The translations under genes were made by a program, and so were the position numbers. The notes under the pieces are model-generated. The model saw only the letters and a list, made by a program, of their open reading frames with translations. It had not been told where the DNA came from and ran no database searches. A stretch of 34,762 nucleotides of DNA. Origin: Candidimonas sp. (GTDB taxonomy: Bacteria > Pseudomonadota > Gammaproteobacteria > Burkholderiales > Burkholderiaceae_B). Numbering within the stretch: position 1 is the first letter of the stretch; each line of letters starts with the position of its first letter. The stretch lies in NCBI GenBank assembly GCA_004298545.1, contig SCQX01000138.1, positions 1 through 34,762 on the forward strand, written 5' to 3'. Positions 9,744 through 19,445 of this stretch are shown here, one piece after another.

Positions 9744-10994
9744 TCAACGATAGCGGCTGAGGTCGAGGTCGTCGCTGCGTATGGCCGGTTCGCGTCCCGA
9801 CACGATATCGGCCAGAAGCTGGCCGGCGCCGCACGACATGGTCCACCCCAGCGTTCCGTGCCCCGTGTTTAGAAACAGGTTGCGGTACGGGGTCTTGCCG
9901 ATGATGGGCGTGCTGTCGGGTGTCTTGGGTCGCAGGCCGGCCCAGAACTGGGCGCTCCCGGACGCGTGGCTGCCGGGAAATAGATCATTCAGCACCATCT
10001 CCAGTGTCCGCTGGCGCTTCGGATTCAACGTTTTGTCGTAGCCCACGATTTCTGCCATTCCACCCACGCGAATGCGGTCGTCGAATCGCGTCACCGCGAT
10101 CTTGTACGTTTCGTCGAGCAGCGTGGAGACGGGCGCCGCGGCGCTGTCGGTGATGGGCACGGTAATGGAATACCCTTTGAGCGGGTAGACGGGGATGGGC
10201 AGGCGGTCTCGCAGCAGCGGCCGCGAATACGACCCCGCTGCCACGACGTAGGCATCGGCCGTCAGCGTGCCGGCCGAACATTCCACGCCATCGACGGAGT
10301 TTGCGCCAAAGCGCAGTTTGCGCACGTCGACACCGCAGCGGAATTCCACCCCTTGCGCGCGTGCCAGGTCGGCCAGCCGGGTGGTGAACAGGTAGCAGTC
10401 GCCGGTCTCGTCGTCGGGCGTCTGAACGCCGCCCGCGAGTTTGTGCAGCGCGCTGGCCAGCGCCGGTTCCACCGTAGTCAGTTCGGCGCGCGCCAGCATT
10501 TTGTAAGGCACGCCCGCATCGCGCAGCACGGTAAGATCTTGGGCGGCATCATCGAGCTGGCGCTGGGTGCGAAACAGCTGCAATGTTCCGCGCGACCGGC
10601 TCTCGAACGCGATGCCGGTTTCGGCGCGCAGTTGGTCCAGGCACACGCGGCTGTACGACGATACGCGCACCATGCGTTCTTTGTTGACGGCATAGCGCGC
10701 CGCCGTGCAGTTGCGCCACATGCGGCATAGCCAGGCGAGCTGAAACAGCGTGCCGTCCGGCCGGATGCTCAGCGGCGGATGTTTGGCGAACAGCCACCGG
10801 ACGGCTTTCAGGGGAATGCCTGGCGCCGCCCATGGCGACGAGTAGCCGAAAGACAGCTGGCCCGCATTGCCGAAGCTCGTTTCCATGGCTGGCGAGGATT
10901 CACGATCGAGAACCGTGACCTCGTGACCGCCGCGGGCAAGGAAGTATGCGCTGGTCACCCCGATGACGCCAGCGCCCAGTACCAGTACTCTCAT
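9744..10994 (-). CDS. dadA: D-amino acid dehydrogenase small subunit
   Basis: An FAD-dependent membrane-associated dehydrogenase that oxidises D-alanine and other D-amino acids to 2-oxo acids and passes electrons to the respiratory chain. The 416-residue product begins [19 protein letters not shown], with the Rossmann dinucleotide-binding GAGVIG at residues 7-12. The DadA hallmark [14 protein letters not shown] follows at about 43-56, and the C-terminal [12 protein letters not shown] flavin-contacting segment is intact. The start at 10994 is preferred over an upstream in-frame codon because the family begins with this strand. The alanine racemase partner dadX is not adjacent. It is divergent from lrp across an AT-rich gap, which suggests control by Lrp as for the E. 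coli dad operon. Confidence 0.94.
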   Translation of the reverse strand: MRVLVLGAGVIGVTSAYFLARGGHEVTVLDRESSPAMETSFGNAGQLSFGYSSPWAAPGIPLKAVRWLFAKHPPLSIRPDGTLFQLAWLCRMWRNCTAARYAVNKERMVRVSSYSRVCLDQLRAETGIAFESRSRGTLQLFRTQRQLDDAAQDLTVLRDAGVPYKMLARAELTTVEPALASALHKLAGGVQTPDDETGDCYLFTTRLADLARAQGVEFRCGVDVRKLRFGANSVDGVECSAGTLTADAYVVAAGSYSRPLLRDRLPIPVYPLKGYSITVPITDSAAAPVSTLLDETYKIAVTRFDDRIRVGGMAEIVGYDKTLNPKRQRTLEMVLNDLFPGSHASGSAQFWAGLRPKTPDSTPIIGKTPYRNLFLNTGHGTLGWTMSCGAGQLLADIVSGREPAIRSDDLDLSRYR

Positions 10995-11180
10995 TTCGGC
11001 ACCCTGTCGAAGACCCGCCTTTGCGCATTCCAACAGGCATTCTAAGAGAGGCCAACTAGTTTTTTTTATTGAAGAATTTTGAAATTCAGGCGTTCTGGCC
11101 AATGGGGTGTGACACCGATCCTATAATCGGTCTGCCGGCGTGTCACGGCCTGCTGGCGTATCCATGTAGAGGTGCGTGAA
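10995..11180. promoter_or_regulatory. Divergent dadA/lrp control region with nested dyads
   Basis: This 186-base gap drives dadA leftward and lrp rightward. Rightward there is a perfect -10 TATAAT (11122-11127) without a good -35. It lies inside the inverted repeat ACCGAT-N6-ATCGGT (11114-11131). Overlapping it are GGTGT-G-ACACC (11106-11116) and the wider pair GTGACAC (11109-11115) with GTGTCAC (11140-11146). Leftward, TAGAAT (11044 to 11039 on the minus strand) is a possible dadA -10. Between them, 11055-11090 is strikingly AT-rich for this genome, with a run of eight T. AT-rich sites plus dyads are what Lrp-family regulators bind; that these are Lrp operators is inference. Confidence 0.6.
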
Positions 11181-11669
11181 TTGAGAGTACAGCGTCCGCT
11201 TCTCCACTCGCTCGACAAGCTCGACCGACACATTCTTGATCTTCTGCAGAACGACGGCCGGATGTCGATCACCGATCTGTCGGCAGCGGTCGGACTTACG
11301 GTGACGCCGTGTGCGGAACGGGTGAAGCGCCTCGAACGCGAAGGCGTGATCATCGGGTATTATGCAAGGGTGGCGCCCGCCGTCCTCGACGCCGGGTTGC
11401 TGGTGTTCGTCGAGATTTCCATGTCCAGCAAGTCGGACCGCACGTTCGACGATTTCCGCCGCGCGATCCTGTGCATCCCCGAAGTTCAGGAATGCCACCT
11501 GGTCTCGGGGGATTTCGACTATCTCGTCAAGGCGCGCATCAAAGAGATCGGCCAGTACCGCCACCTGTTGGGCGACATTCTGCTGCGCCTGCCGGGTGTG
11601 ACGCAGACCAAGAGTTGCGTGGTCATGGAGGAAGTCAAAGAGACTTTGTTCATTGCCGCGCAGAAGTAA
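11181..11669 (+). CDS. lrp: Lrp/AsnC-family leucine-responsive regulatory protein
   Basis: A global-type transcription factor with an N-terminal winged helix-turn-helix (about residues 12-60; DLSAAVGLTVTPCAERVKRL) and a C-terminal RAM/ligand-binding domain carrying ECHLVSGDFDYLVKAR and LPGVTQTKSCVVMEEVKE. These blocks match E. coli Lrp almost word for word, so true Lrp is more likely than a narrow AsnC-type regulator. I choose the TTG at 11181 (162 residues) because AGAGG at 11168-11172 sits 8 nt upstream; an in-frame GTG at 11172 would add three residues but has no ribosome-binding site. It lies divergent from dadA and close to gcvTHP, both known Lrp targets in E. coli. It converges on proB with a 17-base gap. 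Confidence 0.92.
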   Translation: MRVQRPLLHSLDKLDRHILDLLQNDGRMSITDLSAAVGLTVTPCAERVKRLEREGVIIGYYARVAPAVLDAGLLVFVEISMSSKSDRTFDDFRRAILCIPEVQECHLVSGDFDYLVKARIKEIGQYRHLLGDILLRLPGVTQTKSCVVMEEVKETLFIAAQK

Positions 11670-11686
11670 CGCCTGAACCGCGCGCG

Positions 11687-12931
11687 TCAAGCCGGTCGGC
11701 GCCCCGGCCGGAGAAACACCATGTTGTCGCGGTGCATGAGCTCCTGGTCGGACATGCTGCCCAGTATCTCGTGGATGCGGCTGGTGGGCTGACGCATGAT
11801 TCGGCGAGTGTCGCCCGACGAGTAGTTGATCAGCCCGCGGCCACATTCCACGCCATTTTCGTCGACGCAGGCCACGACGTCGCCGCGTTCGAAAACACCG
11901 TCGACGGCGGTGACGCCGATGGACAGAAGACTCTTGTGATTCTGCGTCAGCGCCTGGACCGCCCCGGGGTCGAGCGTGACGCGCCCCCGCAGGCGCAGGT
12001 GGTTGGCGAGCCAGCGTTTGCGCGCCGATCGCACTGGCAGCAGGGCGCGCAGTTCGGTGCCAATGCGTTCCCCCGCAGCAAGACGGAGCAGCACGTCGGG
12101 TTCCAGTCCCGAGGCGATGACGGTATCGCCACCGCTGTTGGCGGCGCGCCGCGCTGCCAACACTTTGGTCAGCATGCCACCGGTGCCGATACCCGTACCG
12201 GTACCGCCGGCAATAGTTTCGAGCCCAGGATCGCCGGCCTGGCCGGAGCGGATGAGACGCGCCTCGGGGTGTTTGCGCGGGTCTGCCTCGTAGAGGCCTT
12301 CCTGGTCGGTGAGAATGACGAGCGCATCGGCCTCGATCAGATTGGTGACCAGCGCGCCCAGGGTGTCATTGTCGCCCAGGCGGATTTCGTCGGTGACGAC
12401 GGTATCGTTTTCGTTGACGATGGGTACGACTCCAAGCCCCAGCAGCGTGTAGATCGTGGTGCGGGCGTTCAGATAGCGACGCCTGTCGGCGAGGTCCTCG
12501 TGCGTCAGCAGAATCTGCGCCGTGCGAATGCCGCGCGTGGCAAAGGCCGCTTCGTAGGCTTGTACCAGGCCCATTTGCCCGACCGCCGCCGCCGCTTGCA
12601 GTTCATGCATGGTGTGCGGGCGTTGCGGCCAGCCCAGGCTTACCATGCCCTCGGCGATAGCGCCGCTGGACACCAGGACGATCTGGCGGTCCTGGCGGTG
12701 CAGGTCGGCAATCTGCGCGGCCCACGACGAAATGGCCGTCCGGTCTATTCCCTTGCCTTCGTTGGTGACCAGAGAAGAACCCACTTTGACGACAAGCCGC
12801 CGGGCGTTTGCCACGACGCCGGGTTCCCGCGCGTCGACCTCGGACTGGGGGTTGGAGCCGGGCAGCGTCCACTGCGACGGCGAAGCATCGGAGGCATGCA
12901 GCGATGCCGAATTTTTTCGGATTGGGGACAT
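11687..12931 (-). CDS. proB: Glutamate 5-kinase
   Basis: Phosphorylates glutamate to gamma-glutamyl phosphate, the first and feedback-regulated step of proline synthesis. The amino-acid-kinase domain begins at [16 protein letters not shown] and includes [17 protein letters not shown] and [14 protein letters not shown]-terminal PUA domain of about 80 residues is present ([13 protein letters not shown]-type region through [13 protein letters not shown]). From the first plausible ATG (12931) it is 414 residues, some 40 more than usual. The extra N-terminal segment is low in family similarity and the ATG has no ribosome-binding site; a GTG at 12814 would give a normal 375-residue enzyme. The start is therefore uncertain. 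It follows obgE by 17 bases, the standard betaproteobacterial order. Confidence 0.94.
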   Translation of the reverse strand: MSPIRKNSASLHASDASPSQWTLPGSNPQSEVDAREPGVVANARRLVVKVGSSLVTNEGKGIDRTAISSWAAQIADLHRQDRQIVLVSSGAIAEGMVSLGWPQRPHTMHELQAAAAVGQMGLVQAYEAAFATRGIRTAQILLTHEDLADRRRYLNARTTIYTLLGLGVVPIVNENDTVVTDEIRLGDNDTLGALVTNLIEADALVILTDQEGLYEADPRKHPEARLIRSGQAGDPGLETIAGGTGTGIGTGGMLTKVLAARRAANSGGDTVIASGLEPDVLLRLAAGERIGTELRALLPVRSARKRWLANHLRLRGRVTLDPGAVQALTQNHKSLLSIGVTAVDGVFERGDVVACVDENGVECGRGLINYSSGDTRRIMRQPTSRIHEILGSMSDQELMHRDNMVFLRPGRRPA

Positions 12932-12948
12932 GGCGTGGCGTGGCGGCT

Positions 12949-14193
<1,245 letters not shown>

Positions 14194-14196
14194 CTA

Positions 14197-14230
14197 AAAC
14201 GAAAGCCCCGCCGTCGACGTGGCGGGGCTT
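14197..14230 (-). terminator. Intrinsic terminator after rpmA
   Basis: Read on the minus strand, AAGCCCCGCC and GGCGGGGCTT form a perfect 10-bp stem around an 8-nt loop, followed at once by TTCGTTTT. It lies 26 bases after the rpmA stop and is followed on that strand by obgE. This is the clearest intrinsic terminator in the window; it probably attenuates or ends the rplU-rpmA transcript before obgE. Confidence 0.88.
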
Positions 14231-14255
14231 GGCGCGGGCACGCCCGACCGGCCGC

Positions 14256-14516
14256 TCAGTCGCTTGCCACGACCGACACGGTTTGCTTGTTCAGGGCTCC
14301 GCCCTGCCGGAATTTCACTGTGCCGTCGATCAGCGAATAGAGCGTGTGGTCCTTGCCGATGCCAACGTTGGTACCTGGGTGAAACTGCGTACCGCGCTGG
14401 CGAACGATGATGGCGCCAGCCGAAATCGCCTGCCCACCAAAGGTTTTCACGCCCAGCCGTTTCGATTCCGATTCGCGGCCGTTGCGTGTCGAGCCGCCGC
14501 CTTTTTTGTGCGCCAT
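14256..14516 (-). CDS. rpmA: 50S ribosomal protein L27
   Basis: The 86-residue bL27 protein of the large ribosomal subunit, whose N-terminus reaches the peptidyl-transferase centre. It starts [16 protein letters not shown], the canonical beginning without the cleavable extension found in Firmicutes, and carries the conserved [16 protein letters not shown] block. The ribosome-binding site AGGAG (minus strand, 14527 to 14523) is 6 nt before the ATG. Paired with rplU as usual; the terminator follows. Confidence 0.97.
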   Translation of the reverse strand: MAHKKGGGSTRNGRESESKRLGVKTFGGQAISAGAIIVRQRGTQFHPGTNVGIGKDHTLYSLIDGTVKFRQGGALNKQTVSVVASD

Positions 14517-14568
14517 GTTTGACTCCTGCTTTGCAAAGGGTTGGGTCGCCGGGTTGAATCGCCGTTCG

Positions 14569-14880
14569 CTATGCCGTGACCGCCTCGATGCGGACTTCCG
14601 TGTAGTTCTGGCGGTGGCCTTGGGTTCGGCGGTAATGCTTGCGCCGCCTCATCTTGAATATTCGCACTTTGTCGTGACGGCCTTGCGCAAGAACGGTTGC
14701 TTTGACCACGGCGTTGGCGACGAGCGGCGTGCCGATTTGCAGTTCGTCGCCCTCGCCGACCGACAGCACCTGGTCGAGCGTGATTTCTTGCCCAATGTCG
14801 GCCGGTATCTGTTCTATCTTCAGTTTTTGGCCGGTGGTGACGCGATACTGCTTGCCACCGGTTTTTATGACCGCGTACAT
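14569..14880 (-). CDS. rplU: 50S ribosomal protein L21
   Basis: The 103-residue bL21 protein of the large subunit, which binds 23S r[17 protein letters not shown] at the start and [16 protein letters not shown] near the C-terminus are diagnostic. First gene of the rplU-rpmA pair, with 52 bases between the two. A good promoter lies upstream, leaving a leader of roughly 75 nt that could contain a regulatory structure. Confidence 0.97.
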   Translation of the reverse strand: MYAVIKTGGKQYRVTTGQKLKIEQIPADIGQEITLDQVLSVGEGDELQIGTPLVANAVVKATVLAQGRHDKVRIFKMRRRKHYRRTQGHRQNYTEVRIEAVTA

Positions 14881-14964
14881 GGGATCTCTGCTCTCTTCAA
14901 AGAAAGGTGGATCGAAAAGAATTCGAAAAAAGTATGAGCCGGCACGAAAAGTACCAAGCCCATC

Positions 14965-14994
14965 ATTTTATGATCAATGCGCCGACGCGGTCAA
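14965..14994 (-). promoter_or_regulatory. Candidate promoter of rplU-rpmA
   Basis: On the minus strand TTGACC (14994 to 14989) and TAAAAT (14970 to 14965) are 18 bp apart. The -10 is embedded in a perfect dyad, ATCAT-TTT-ATGAT (14962-14974). It sits immediately downstream of the argJ stop. The leader that follows holds a small GGTAC/GTGCC hairpin. Confidence 0.6.
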
Positions 14995-15000
14995 ACCGCC

Positions 15001-16227
15001 TCAGGACCGGTAGTCGGCGTTGATTGATACGTAGCCGTGCGACAGATCGCACGTATAGACCGTGTCGGCCAGATCGCCGCGGCCGAGGTCGATGCGCACC
15101 GTGATCTCTTCTTGTTTCACGACACGCTGGCCGTCTTCTTCCCGGTAGGCGGGGTGGCGGCCGCCGCCGCTTGCCACCAGCACATCGTCCAGCCACAGAT
15201 TGGTACGGGTCACGTCGAGGTCTTCGATGCCGGCATAGCCGATGGCGCAGAGGATGCGGCCCAAGTTCGGATCGGATGCGAAAAATGCCGTTTTCACCAA
15301 TGGCGACTGGGCAACCGCGTAGGCGACCTTCAGGGCTTCGTCGTGGCTGGCGGCCCGTTCGACGCGGATGGTGATGAATTTCGTCGCCCCTTCCGCGTCG
15401 CGGATGATCTTCTGGGCGAGTTCGGTGGCGGCGGCCGCGAGCGACTCGACTAGCGCCGCGTAAAGCGGGTCGGACTGCGTGGCGACCTTCAGGCCGCTAC
15501 GCCCGGTCGCCATGACGATGAACGAGTCGTTGGTGGACGTGTCGCCGTCGACCGTGATGCGGTTGAACGACCGGTCGGCGATGGCGCGCGCGGTCTGCGC
15601 CAGGAGCGCGGGCGGCAGGTGGACGTCGGTGGCAAGAAACCCGAGCATGGTCGCCATGTTGGGGCGGATCATTCCAGCCCCCTTGCTGATGCCTGTGATG
15701 GTCGCCGTCTTGCCGCCGATCTCGACGCGACGCGACACGATCTTCGGCTGGGTGTCCGTGGTCATGATGGCGCGCGCCGCCGCCAGCCAGTTCGAATCGC
15801 CCAGTGCGCGCACGGCCCGTGGCAGCGCGGCGATGAGCCGGTCGACCGGGAGCGGCTCGAGAATCACGCCCGTGGAAAACGGCAGCACCCGCGCCGGCTC
15901 GATCGCCAGCAACTTGCCCACCGCCGCGCATGTTTGGCGCGCGGCGGCCAGCCCGCCTTCGCCGGTGCCGGCGTTGGCGTTGCCGGTGTTGATCACCAGC
16001 GCGCCAATGCCGTTGCCCCGCGCCAGGTGGCTCTCGCACACCTGTACCGGTGCGGCGCGAAAGCGGTTGCGCGTGAAGACGCCCGCAACGTTCGTGCCCG
16101 GCGCCAGACGGAACAGGGTGAGGTCGTTTCGCCCCGGCTTGCGTATTCCCGCCGCCGCTACGCCGATTTCGACTCCCGGTACGGTAAAGATTTCGGATTC
16201 GTCAGGAATGTGCAGATTGATGGCCAT
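15001..16227 (-). CDS. argJ: Arginine biosynthesis bifunctional protein ArgJ (ornithine acetyltransferase / N-acetylglutamate synthase)
   Basis: Transfers the acetyl group from N-acetylornithine to glutamate, making ornithine and recycling acetyl; many members also use acetyl-CoA. It is made as one chain that cleaves itself before a Thr nucleophile. The cleavage site is visible as Ala192-Thr193 in [17 protein letters not shown]. Length from the ATG at 16227 is 408 residues, normal for the family. [13 protein letters not shown] near residue 78 and the C-terminal [15 protein letters not shown] end are also conserved. Whether it is mono- or bifunctional cannot be told here. It starts 10 bases after the hemL stop; no strong ribosome-binding site is visible. 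Confidence 0.96.
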   Translation of the reverse strand: MAINLHIPDESEIFTVPGVEIGVAAAGIRKPGRNDLTLFRLAPGTNVAGVFTRNRFRAAPVQVCESHLARGNGIGALVINTGNANAGTGEGGLAAARQTCAAVGKLLAIEPARVLPFSTGVILEPLPVDRLIAALPRAVRALGDSNWLAAARAIMTTDTQPKIVSRRVEIGGKTATITGISKGAGMIRPNMATMLGFLATDVHLPPALLAQTARAIADRSFNRITVDGDTSTNDSFIVMATGRSGLKVATQSDPLYAALVESLAAAATELAQKIIRDAEGATKFITIRVERAASHDEALKVAYAVAQSPLVKTAFFASDPNLGRILCAIGYAGIEDLDVTRTNLWLDDVLVASGGGRHPAYREEDGQRVVKQEEITVRIDLGRGDLADTVYTCDLSHGYVSINADYRS

Positions 16228-16237
16228 GGGTTTGGGA

Positions 16238-17515
16238 TCAGAGAGTCGCGAATACGGCTTGCGCCGCATCCAGTGTCGCGTCGATGACAGCGTCGTCGTG
16301 CGCCGCCGACACGAAGCCCGCCTCGAAGGCGGAAGGCGCGAAATGCACCCCCCGGTCCAGCATGCCGTGAAAGAAGCGATTGAAGCGTTCTATGTCGCAG
16401 CGCGAAACTTCGGCCAGCGACGTGGGGATGGTCGCGGAAAAATACAGGCCGAACAGGCCGCCGGCGTAATCGGCGCTGAACGGCACGCCGGCCGCGCGCG
16501 CTCGCTCGGTCAGCCCCGACACCAGCCGCGCTGTGCGCGCCGTCAGCGCGTCGTAGAACCCGGGCGCCGACAACAGGCGCAGCGTGGCGAGCCCGGCGGC
16601 GACCGCAACGGGGTTGCCCGACAACGTGCCGGCCTGGTAGACCGGGCCCACCGGCGCAATCTGCTCCATGATGTCGGCCCTTCCGCCGAAGGCGCCTATC
16701 GGCATGCCCCCTCCAATGATCTTCGCCAGGGTGGTCAGGTCGGGGCGTATGCCGGTCAGCCCCTGCACCCCTTGCGGGCCGACGCGAAAGCCGGTCATGA
16801 CCTCATCGAAGATCAGCAGCGCCCCATGGTCGGTGCAGAGTTTGCGCAACCCCGCCAGAAAACCCGGCGCGGGCTTCACCAGATTCATGTTGCCGGCGAT
16901 AGGTTCCACGATGACACAGGCAATTTCCGGGCCGTGCCGCTGGAAGGCTTCTTCGACCGAGGCGAGGCGGTTGTAGTCGAGGACCAGCGTGTGTTGGATG
17001 AACTCGGGAGGCACGCCCGCGGAGGTTGGATTGCCGAAAGTCAGCAGGCCCGACCCCGCCTTTACCAGCAGACTGTCGGCGTGGCCGTGGTAGCAGCCCT
17101 CGAACTTCACGATTTTCGGGCGCCCCGTGAAGCCGCGCGCCAGGCGTATGGCGGTCATGGTGGCCTCGGTGCCGGAACTGACCAGGCGAACCTTTTCGAT
17201 CGATGGGATGCGCGCTACGATCGCCTCGGCGATCTCGATTTCGGCTTCTGTGGGCGTGCCGAAGGAAAGCCCGCCCGCCGCCGCGTCCTGGACGGCGCGC
17301 ACCACCTCGGGGTGCGCGTGCCCCAGGATTGCCGGTCCCCACGAACCGATGTAGTCGATGTAGCGGGTACCGTCGGCATCCCATAGATAGGGCCCTTGCG
17401 CGCGTCGGATGAACCGCGGCGCGCCGCCAACGGAGCGAAACGCGCGAACCGGGGAATTGACCCCCCCGGGGATGGTGCGCAGGGCGCGCTCGAACAATTC
17501 AGGATTGCGGGACAT
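16238..17515 (-). CDS. hemL: Glutamate-1-semialdehyde 2,1-aminomutase
   Basis: Converts glutamate-1-semialdehyde to 5-aminolevulinate in the C5 route to tetrapyrroles. A PLP enzyme of the class-III aminotransferase fold; 425 residues (E. coli 426). The PLP lysine is Lys265 in [18 protein letters not shown], the same number as in E. coli. The start [23 protein letters not shown] and [15 protein letters not shown] are family signatures. Upstream is a candidate -10 within a dyad; argJ lies downstream on the same strand. Confidence 0.97.
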   Translation of the reverse strand: MSRNPELFERALRTIPGGVNSPVRAFRSVGGAPRFIRRAQGPYLWDADGTRYIDYIGSWGPAILGHAHPEVVRAVQDAAAGGLSFGTPTEAEIEIAEAIVARIPSIEKVRLVSSGTEATMTAIRLARGFTGRPKIVKFEGCYHGHADSLLVKAGSGLLTFGNPTSAGVPPEFIQHTLVLDYNRLASVEEAFQRHGPEIACVIVEPIAGNMNLVKPAPGFLAGLRKLCTDHGALLIFDEVMTGFRVGPQGVQGLTGIRPDLTTLAKIIGGGMPIGAFGGRADIMEQIAPVGPVYQAGTLSGNPVAVAAGLATLRLLSAPGFYDALTARTARLVSGLTERARAAGVPFSADYAGGLFGLYFSATIPTSLAEVSRCDIERFNRFFHGMLDRGVHFAPSAFEAGFVSAAHDDAVIDATLDAAQAVFATL

Positions 17516-17536
17516 AATGCTTCATGTTTGAAAGTA

Positions 17537-17551
17537 GCCGTATTTTACGGC
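17537..17551 (-). promoter_or_regulatory. Dyad containing a -10-like TAAAAT before hemL
   Basis: GCCGTA-TTT-TACGGC is a perfect inverted repeat; read on the minus strand its centre gives TAAAAT (17547 to 17542), 26 bases before the hemL ATG. No -35 is convincing. It could be a -10 overlapped by an operator; the same layout occurs before rplU. Confidence 0.4.
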
Positions 17552-17616
17552 CGATGCGGGTATCCGCCGCGTAGTGCCGAATGGCCGTGAGGCGTCACGG
17601 GCGGTGCGAACGGCTG

Positions 17617-18270
17617 CTAGTCGAACAGAACCGAACAGGCTCGCGCGGCGGCGCGGATGTCGGGGGTTTCGAACAGACCGCTGATCACGGCGATGCTGTC
17701 GGCGCCGGCCGCGATGAGCGGCGCGGCGTTGGCGGCGGTGATGCCGCCGATGGCGACGACGGCGGCTCTGATGCCACCGCTCGCCAGCCGGGTGGCCAGT
17801 TCACGCCCCGCGCGCAAGTGCTCGGTCGTGGCGCGCACAGAATCGGGTTTGACCAGGGATGGATACATGGCGCCGAAGGCGACGTAGTCGACGCCGGCTC
17901 GCAGCGCCCGCTCGGCCATGGCGGGTTCGTTGTAGCACGAGCAGCCCACCAGTTTGTCCGGCCCCATGGCCACTCTGGCATCGGATAGCGGCCCGTCGTC
18001 GCGCCCGATGTGCACGCCGTCGGCATCGATGGCGGCCGCGAAGCGCCAGTCGTCGTTGACGACGAAACACACGCCCAGTTGGCGGCAGCGCGCGGCCAGG
18101 GCGCGCGCCTGTGGCAGCCCTTGCGCGGGAGCGAGTTTTTTTCGGCGCCATTGCAACGCAACCATGCCGCCCGCCGCGGCTTCCTCGACGGCCCGCATCA
18201 GTCGGTCGGGGTCGTCCCACTCGGGCGTGATGCCGTAGAGGCCGCGGGGAAATTTCAGTGGTGATGTCAT
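17617..18270 (-). CDS. thiE: Thiamine-phosphate synthase
   Basis: Joins hydroxymethylpyrimidine diphosphate and thiazole phosphate to thiamine phosphate. A TIM-barrel protein of 217 residues. Visible family blocks: LYGITPEWDD at the start, VALQWRRKK, FVVNDDWRFAAAIDADGVHIG (conserved diphosphate/Mg region), DYVAFGAMYPSLVKPDS and the phosphate-binding VVAIGGITAANAAPLIAAGA with IAVISGLF. The ATG overlaps the thiD stop in an ATGA, implying translational coupling. Some motifs are looser than in E. coli (YPSLVKPDS where TxTK is typical), but the overall fit is good. No TPP riboswitch is visible upstream of the pair. Confidence 0.93.
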   Translation of the reverse strand: MTSPLKFPRGLYGITPEWDDPDRLMRAVEEAAAGGMVALQWRRKKLAPAQGLPQARALAARCRQLGVCFVVNDDWRFAAAIDADGVHIGRDDGPLSDARVAMGPDKLVGCSCYNEPAMAERALRAGVDYVAFGAMYPSLVKPDSVRATTEHLRAGRELATRLASGGIRAAVVAIGGITAANAAPLIAAGADSIAVISGLFETPDIRAAARACSVLFD

Positions 18271-19070
18271 GATATCGACCTGTTGATGAGACGGTGGCCC
18301 ATGCCCGGCTGGAAGGAGCGGCCGGCCAGTGTGGCGGTATGGTGAATGGCCTCCTCCACGGCCTGGGGTACGTCCAGGCCACGTGCGAGTTCGAGCGCGA
18401 CCACGCACCCCAGCAGTCCCTCGGTGCCCATGACCCGTTCGGGAGGCGGCGCCCAGGGCCATTGCCGTGTCTGCTTGTCGGCGCCGAGCAGCTGATACGA
18501 CCGTTGCCCCGGTCGCAGTGGCGCACCGGTGATCAGCGCCCATTTTGCCTGGTACTCGAGCACGATTTCCGCAGGTGACCCGCCGCCGTGCGCGCTCAGG
18601 AAGCCGTGGTTCGCCCAGAGGGTGATCAGGTTGTGATCCGCGATGACCACGTCGGCCTGCGGTAGCAGAAGTTCGAAAAGCGAGCCAACCAGATCCTCCG
18701 CGTCGTGGTCCGCGGCCAGCATCTCTTCGTCGGGCAGGCTCCCCAGGTGCAGGACGAAGGGAACGGTGCTGTAGTCGGCGACGATTTGCGCGATGGTGCT
18801 GACCGATTCCACGGTGTACAGCGGGCCCGCTTTCATTGCGCCGACCGCCATGTCTTCCAGCAGGCAGCGTGCCTGATCGTCGATGAGTTCGGGCGCGACG
18901 GGCTGGATTGCCTCGATGCTCGCGGTGTCCTGTACGTGTATGGCGGTCAGTACGCCCAGCGCGTGCCCCCCCAGTTGGGCGCAAGTAACCGCGTCGGCGG
19001 GTAAGTTACTTGATCCGCTGGGGTCGAATGGGCCGAAAATGAGTGCGAGTGGCGGAGGGGAAGTGGACAC
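18267..19070 (-). CDS. thiD: ThiD-like hydroxymethylpyrimidine/phosphomethylpyrimidine kinase, divergent
   Basis: Homologous along its length to ThiD, a ribokinase-fold enzyme that phosphorylates HMP and HMP-P for thiamine synthesis. The N-terminal LIFGPFDPSGSSNLPAD corresponds to the canonical AGSDPSGGAGIQAD, and GHALGVLTAIHVQDTAS fits well. The catalytic part is eroded: the usual GTGC(T/S) motif reads GTEGLLGC, the DPVM block is FVLHLGSLPD, and PNLxE is DHNLITLW. Activity is therefore doubtful or altered. GTG at 19070 gives 267 residues, the normal size; an ATG at 19169 would add 33 residues with no similarity. Neither has a strong ribosome-binding site. It ends in an ATGA overlap with thiE and is divergent from rubredoxin. 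Confidence 0.8.
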   Translation of the reverse strand: MSTSPPPLALIFGPFDPSGSSNLPADAVTCAQLGGHALGVLTAIHVQDTASIEAIQPVAPELIDDQARCLLEDMAVGAMKAGPLYTVESVSTIAQIVADYSTVPFVLHLGSLPDEEMLAADHDAEDLVGSLFELLLPQADVVIADHNLITLWANHGFLSAHGGGSPAEIVLEYQAKWALITGAPLRPGQRSYQLLGADKQTRQWPWAPPPERVMGTEGLLGCVVALELARGLDVPQAVEEAIHHTATLAGRSFQPGMGHRLINRSIS

Positions 19071-19235
19071 GGGCGGGAATATCTTATGATGAACGGCGGG
19101 CGGTTCGGCCGCAGCCGCTGTCCGGCGCCTCAGGCGCTGTACGTTGGGCGGTCTGGCGTGGTCGACTCCCATTCTAATTGAACCGTTCGGTGCGCGTGTC
19201 GGTCGCCATTCGAATTTTGTGCGAGTAACCAAGGT
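19071..19235. other. Divergent gap between thiD and rubredoxin
   Basis: No gene is supported here. TAGAAT (minus strand, 19176 to 19171) could be a -10 for thiD, which would leave a leader of about 95 nt. No TPP-riboswitch consensus and no good promoter toward rubredoxin are visible. Confidence 0.4.
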
Positions 19236-19400
19236 ATGCGTACGTGGATGTGCTTGATTTGCGGTTGGATCTACGACGAGGCGGCGGGGCTGCCCGAAGA
19301 AGGTATTGCGCCCGGCACGCGCTGGGAAGACATACCGCCCAATTGGGTCTGCCCCGAGTGCGGCGCGCGCAAAGAGGACTTCGAGCTGATCGAGGTTTAA
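19236..19400 (+). CDS. Rubredoxin
   Basis: A 54-residue iron protein that carries single electrons with one Fe bound by four cysteines. Both knuckles are present: CLICG at residues 6-10 and CPECG at 39-43, with the conserved aromatic residues Trp11, Tyr13 and Trp37. The sequence ends KEDFELIEV, typical for the family. Partners cannot be named; in proteobacteria these proteins can serve alkane hydroxylases or oxidative-stress enzymes, none of which is here. It heads a plus-strand run with yqgE and ruvX, a conserved neighbourhood in Burkholderiales as I recall it. The ribosome-binding site is weak. Confidence 0.95.
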   Translation: MRTWMCLICGWIYDEAAGLPEEGIAPGTRWEDIPPNWVCPECGARKEDFELIEV

Positions 19401-19430
19401 TTGCGTATGATAGGAGGCACCAGCCTATCG

Positions 19431-19438
19431 AAAGGAGG
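19431..19438 (+). promoter_or_regulatory. Strong ribosome-binding site of yqgE
   Basis: AAAGGAGG, a near-perfect anti-16S match, lies 7 nt before the ATG at 19446 and decides that start over an in-frame ATG at 19407. A TATGAT at 19406-19411 could be a -10 but has no clear -35. Confidence 0.75.
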
Positions 19439-19445
19439 ACGAGTC

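Noticed and set aside
15479-17386. Plus-strand open frame of 635 codons across argJ and hemL
   Set aside because: It is a shadow of two well-identified minus-strand genes, with Arg/Gly/Pro-rich composition and no recognisable motif.
19071-19235. TPP riboswitch upstream of thiD-thiE
   Set aside because: Looked for the CTGAGA and ACCTGA-type conserved segments in the leader; none is present.
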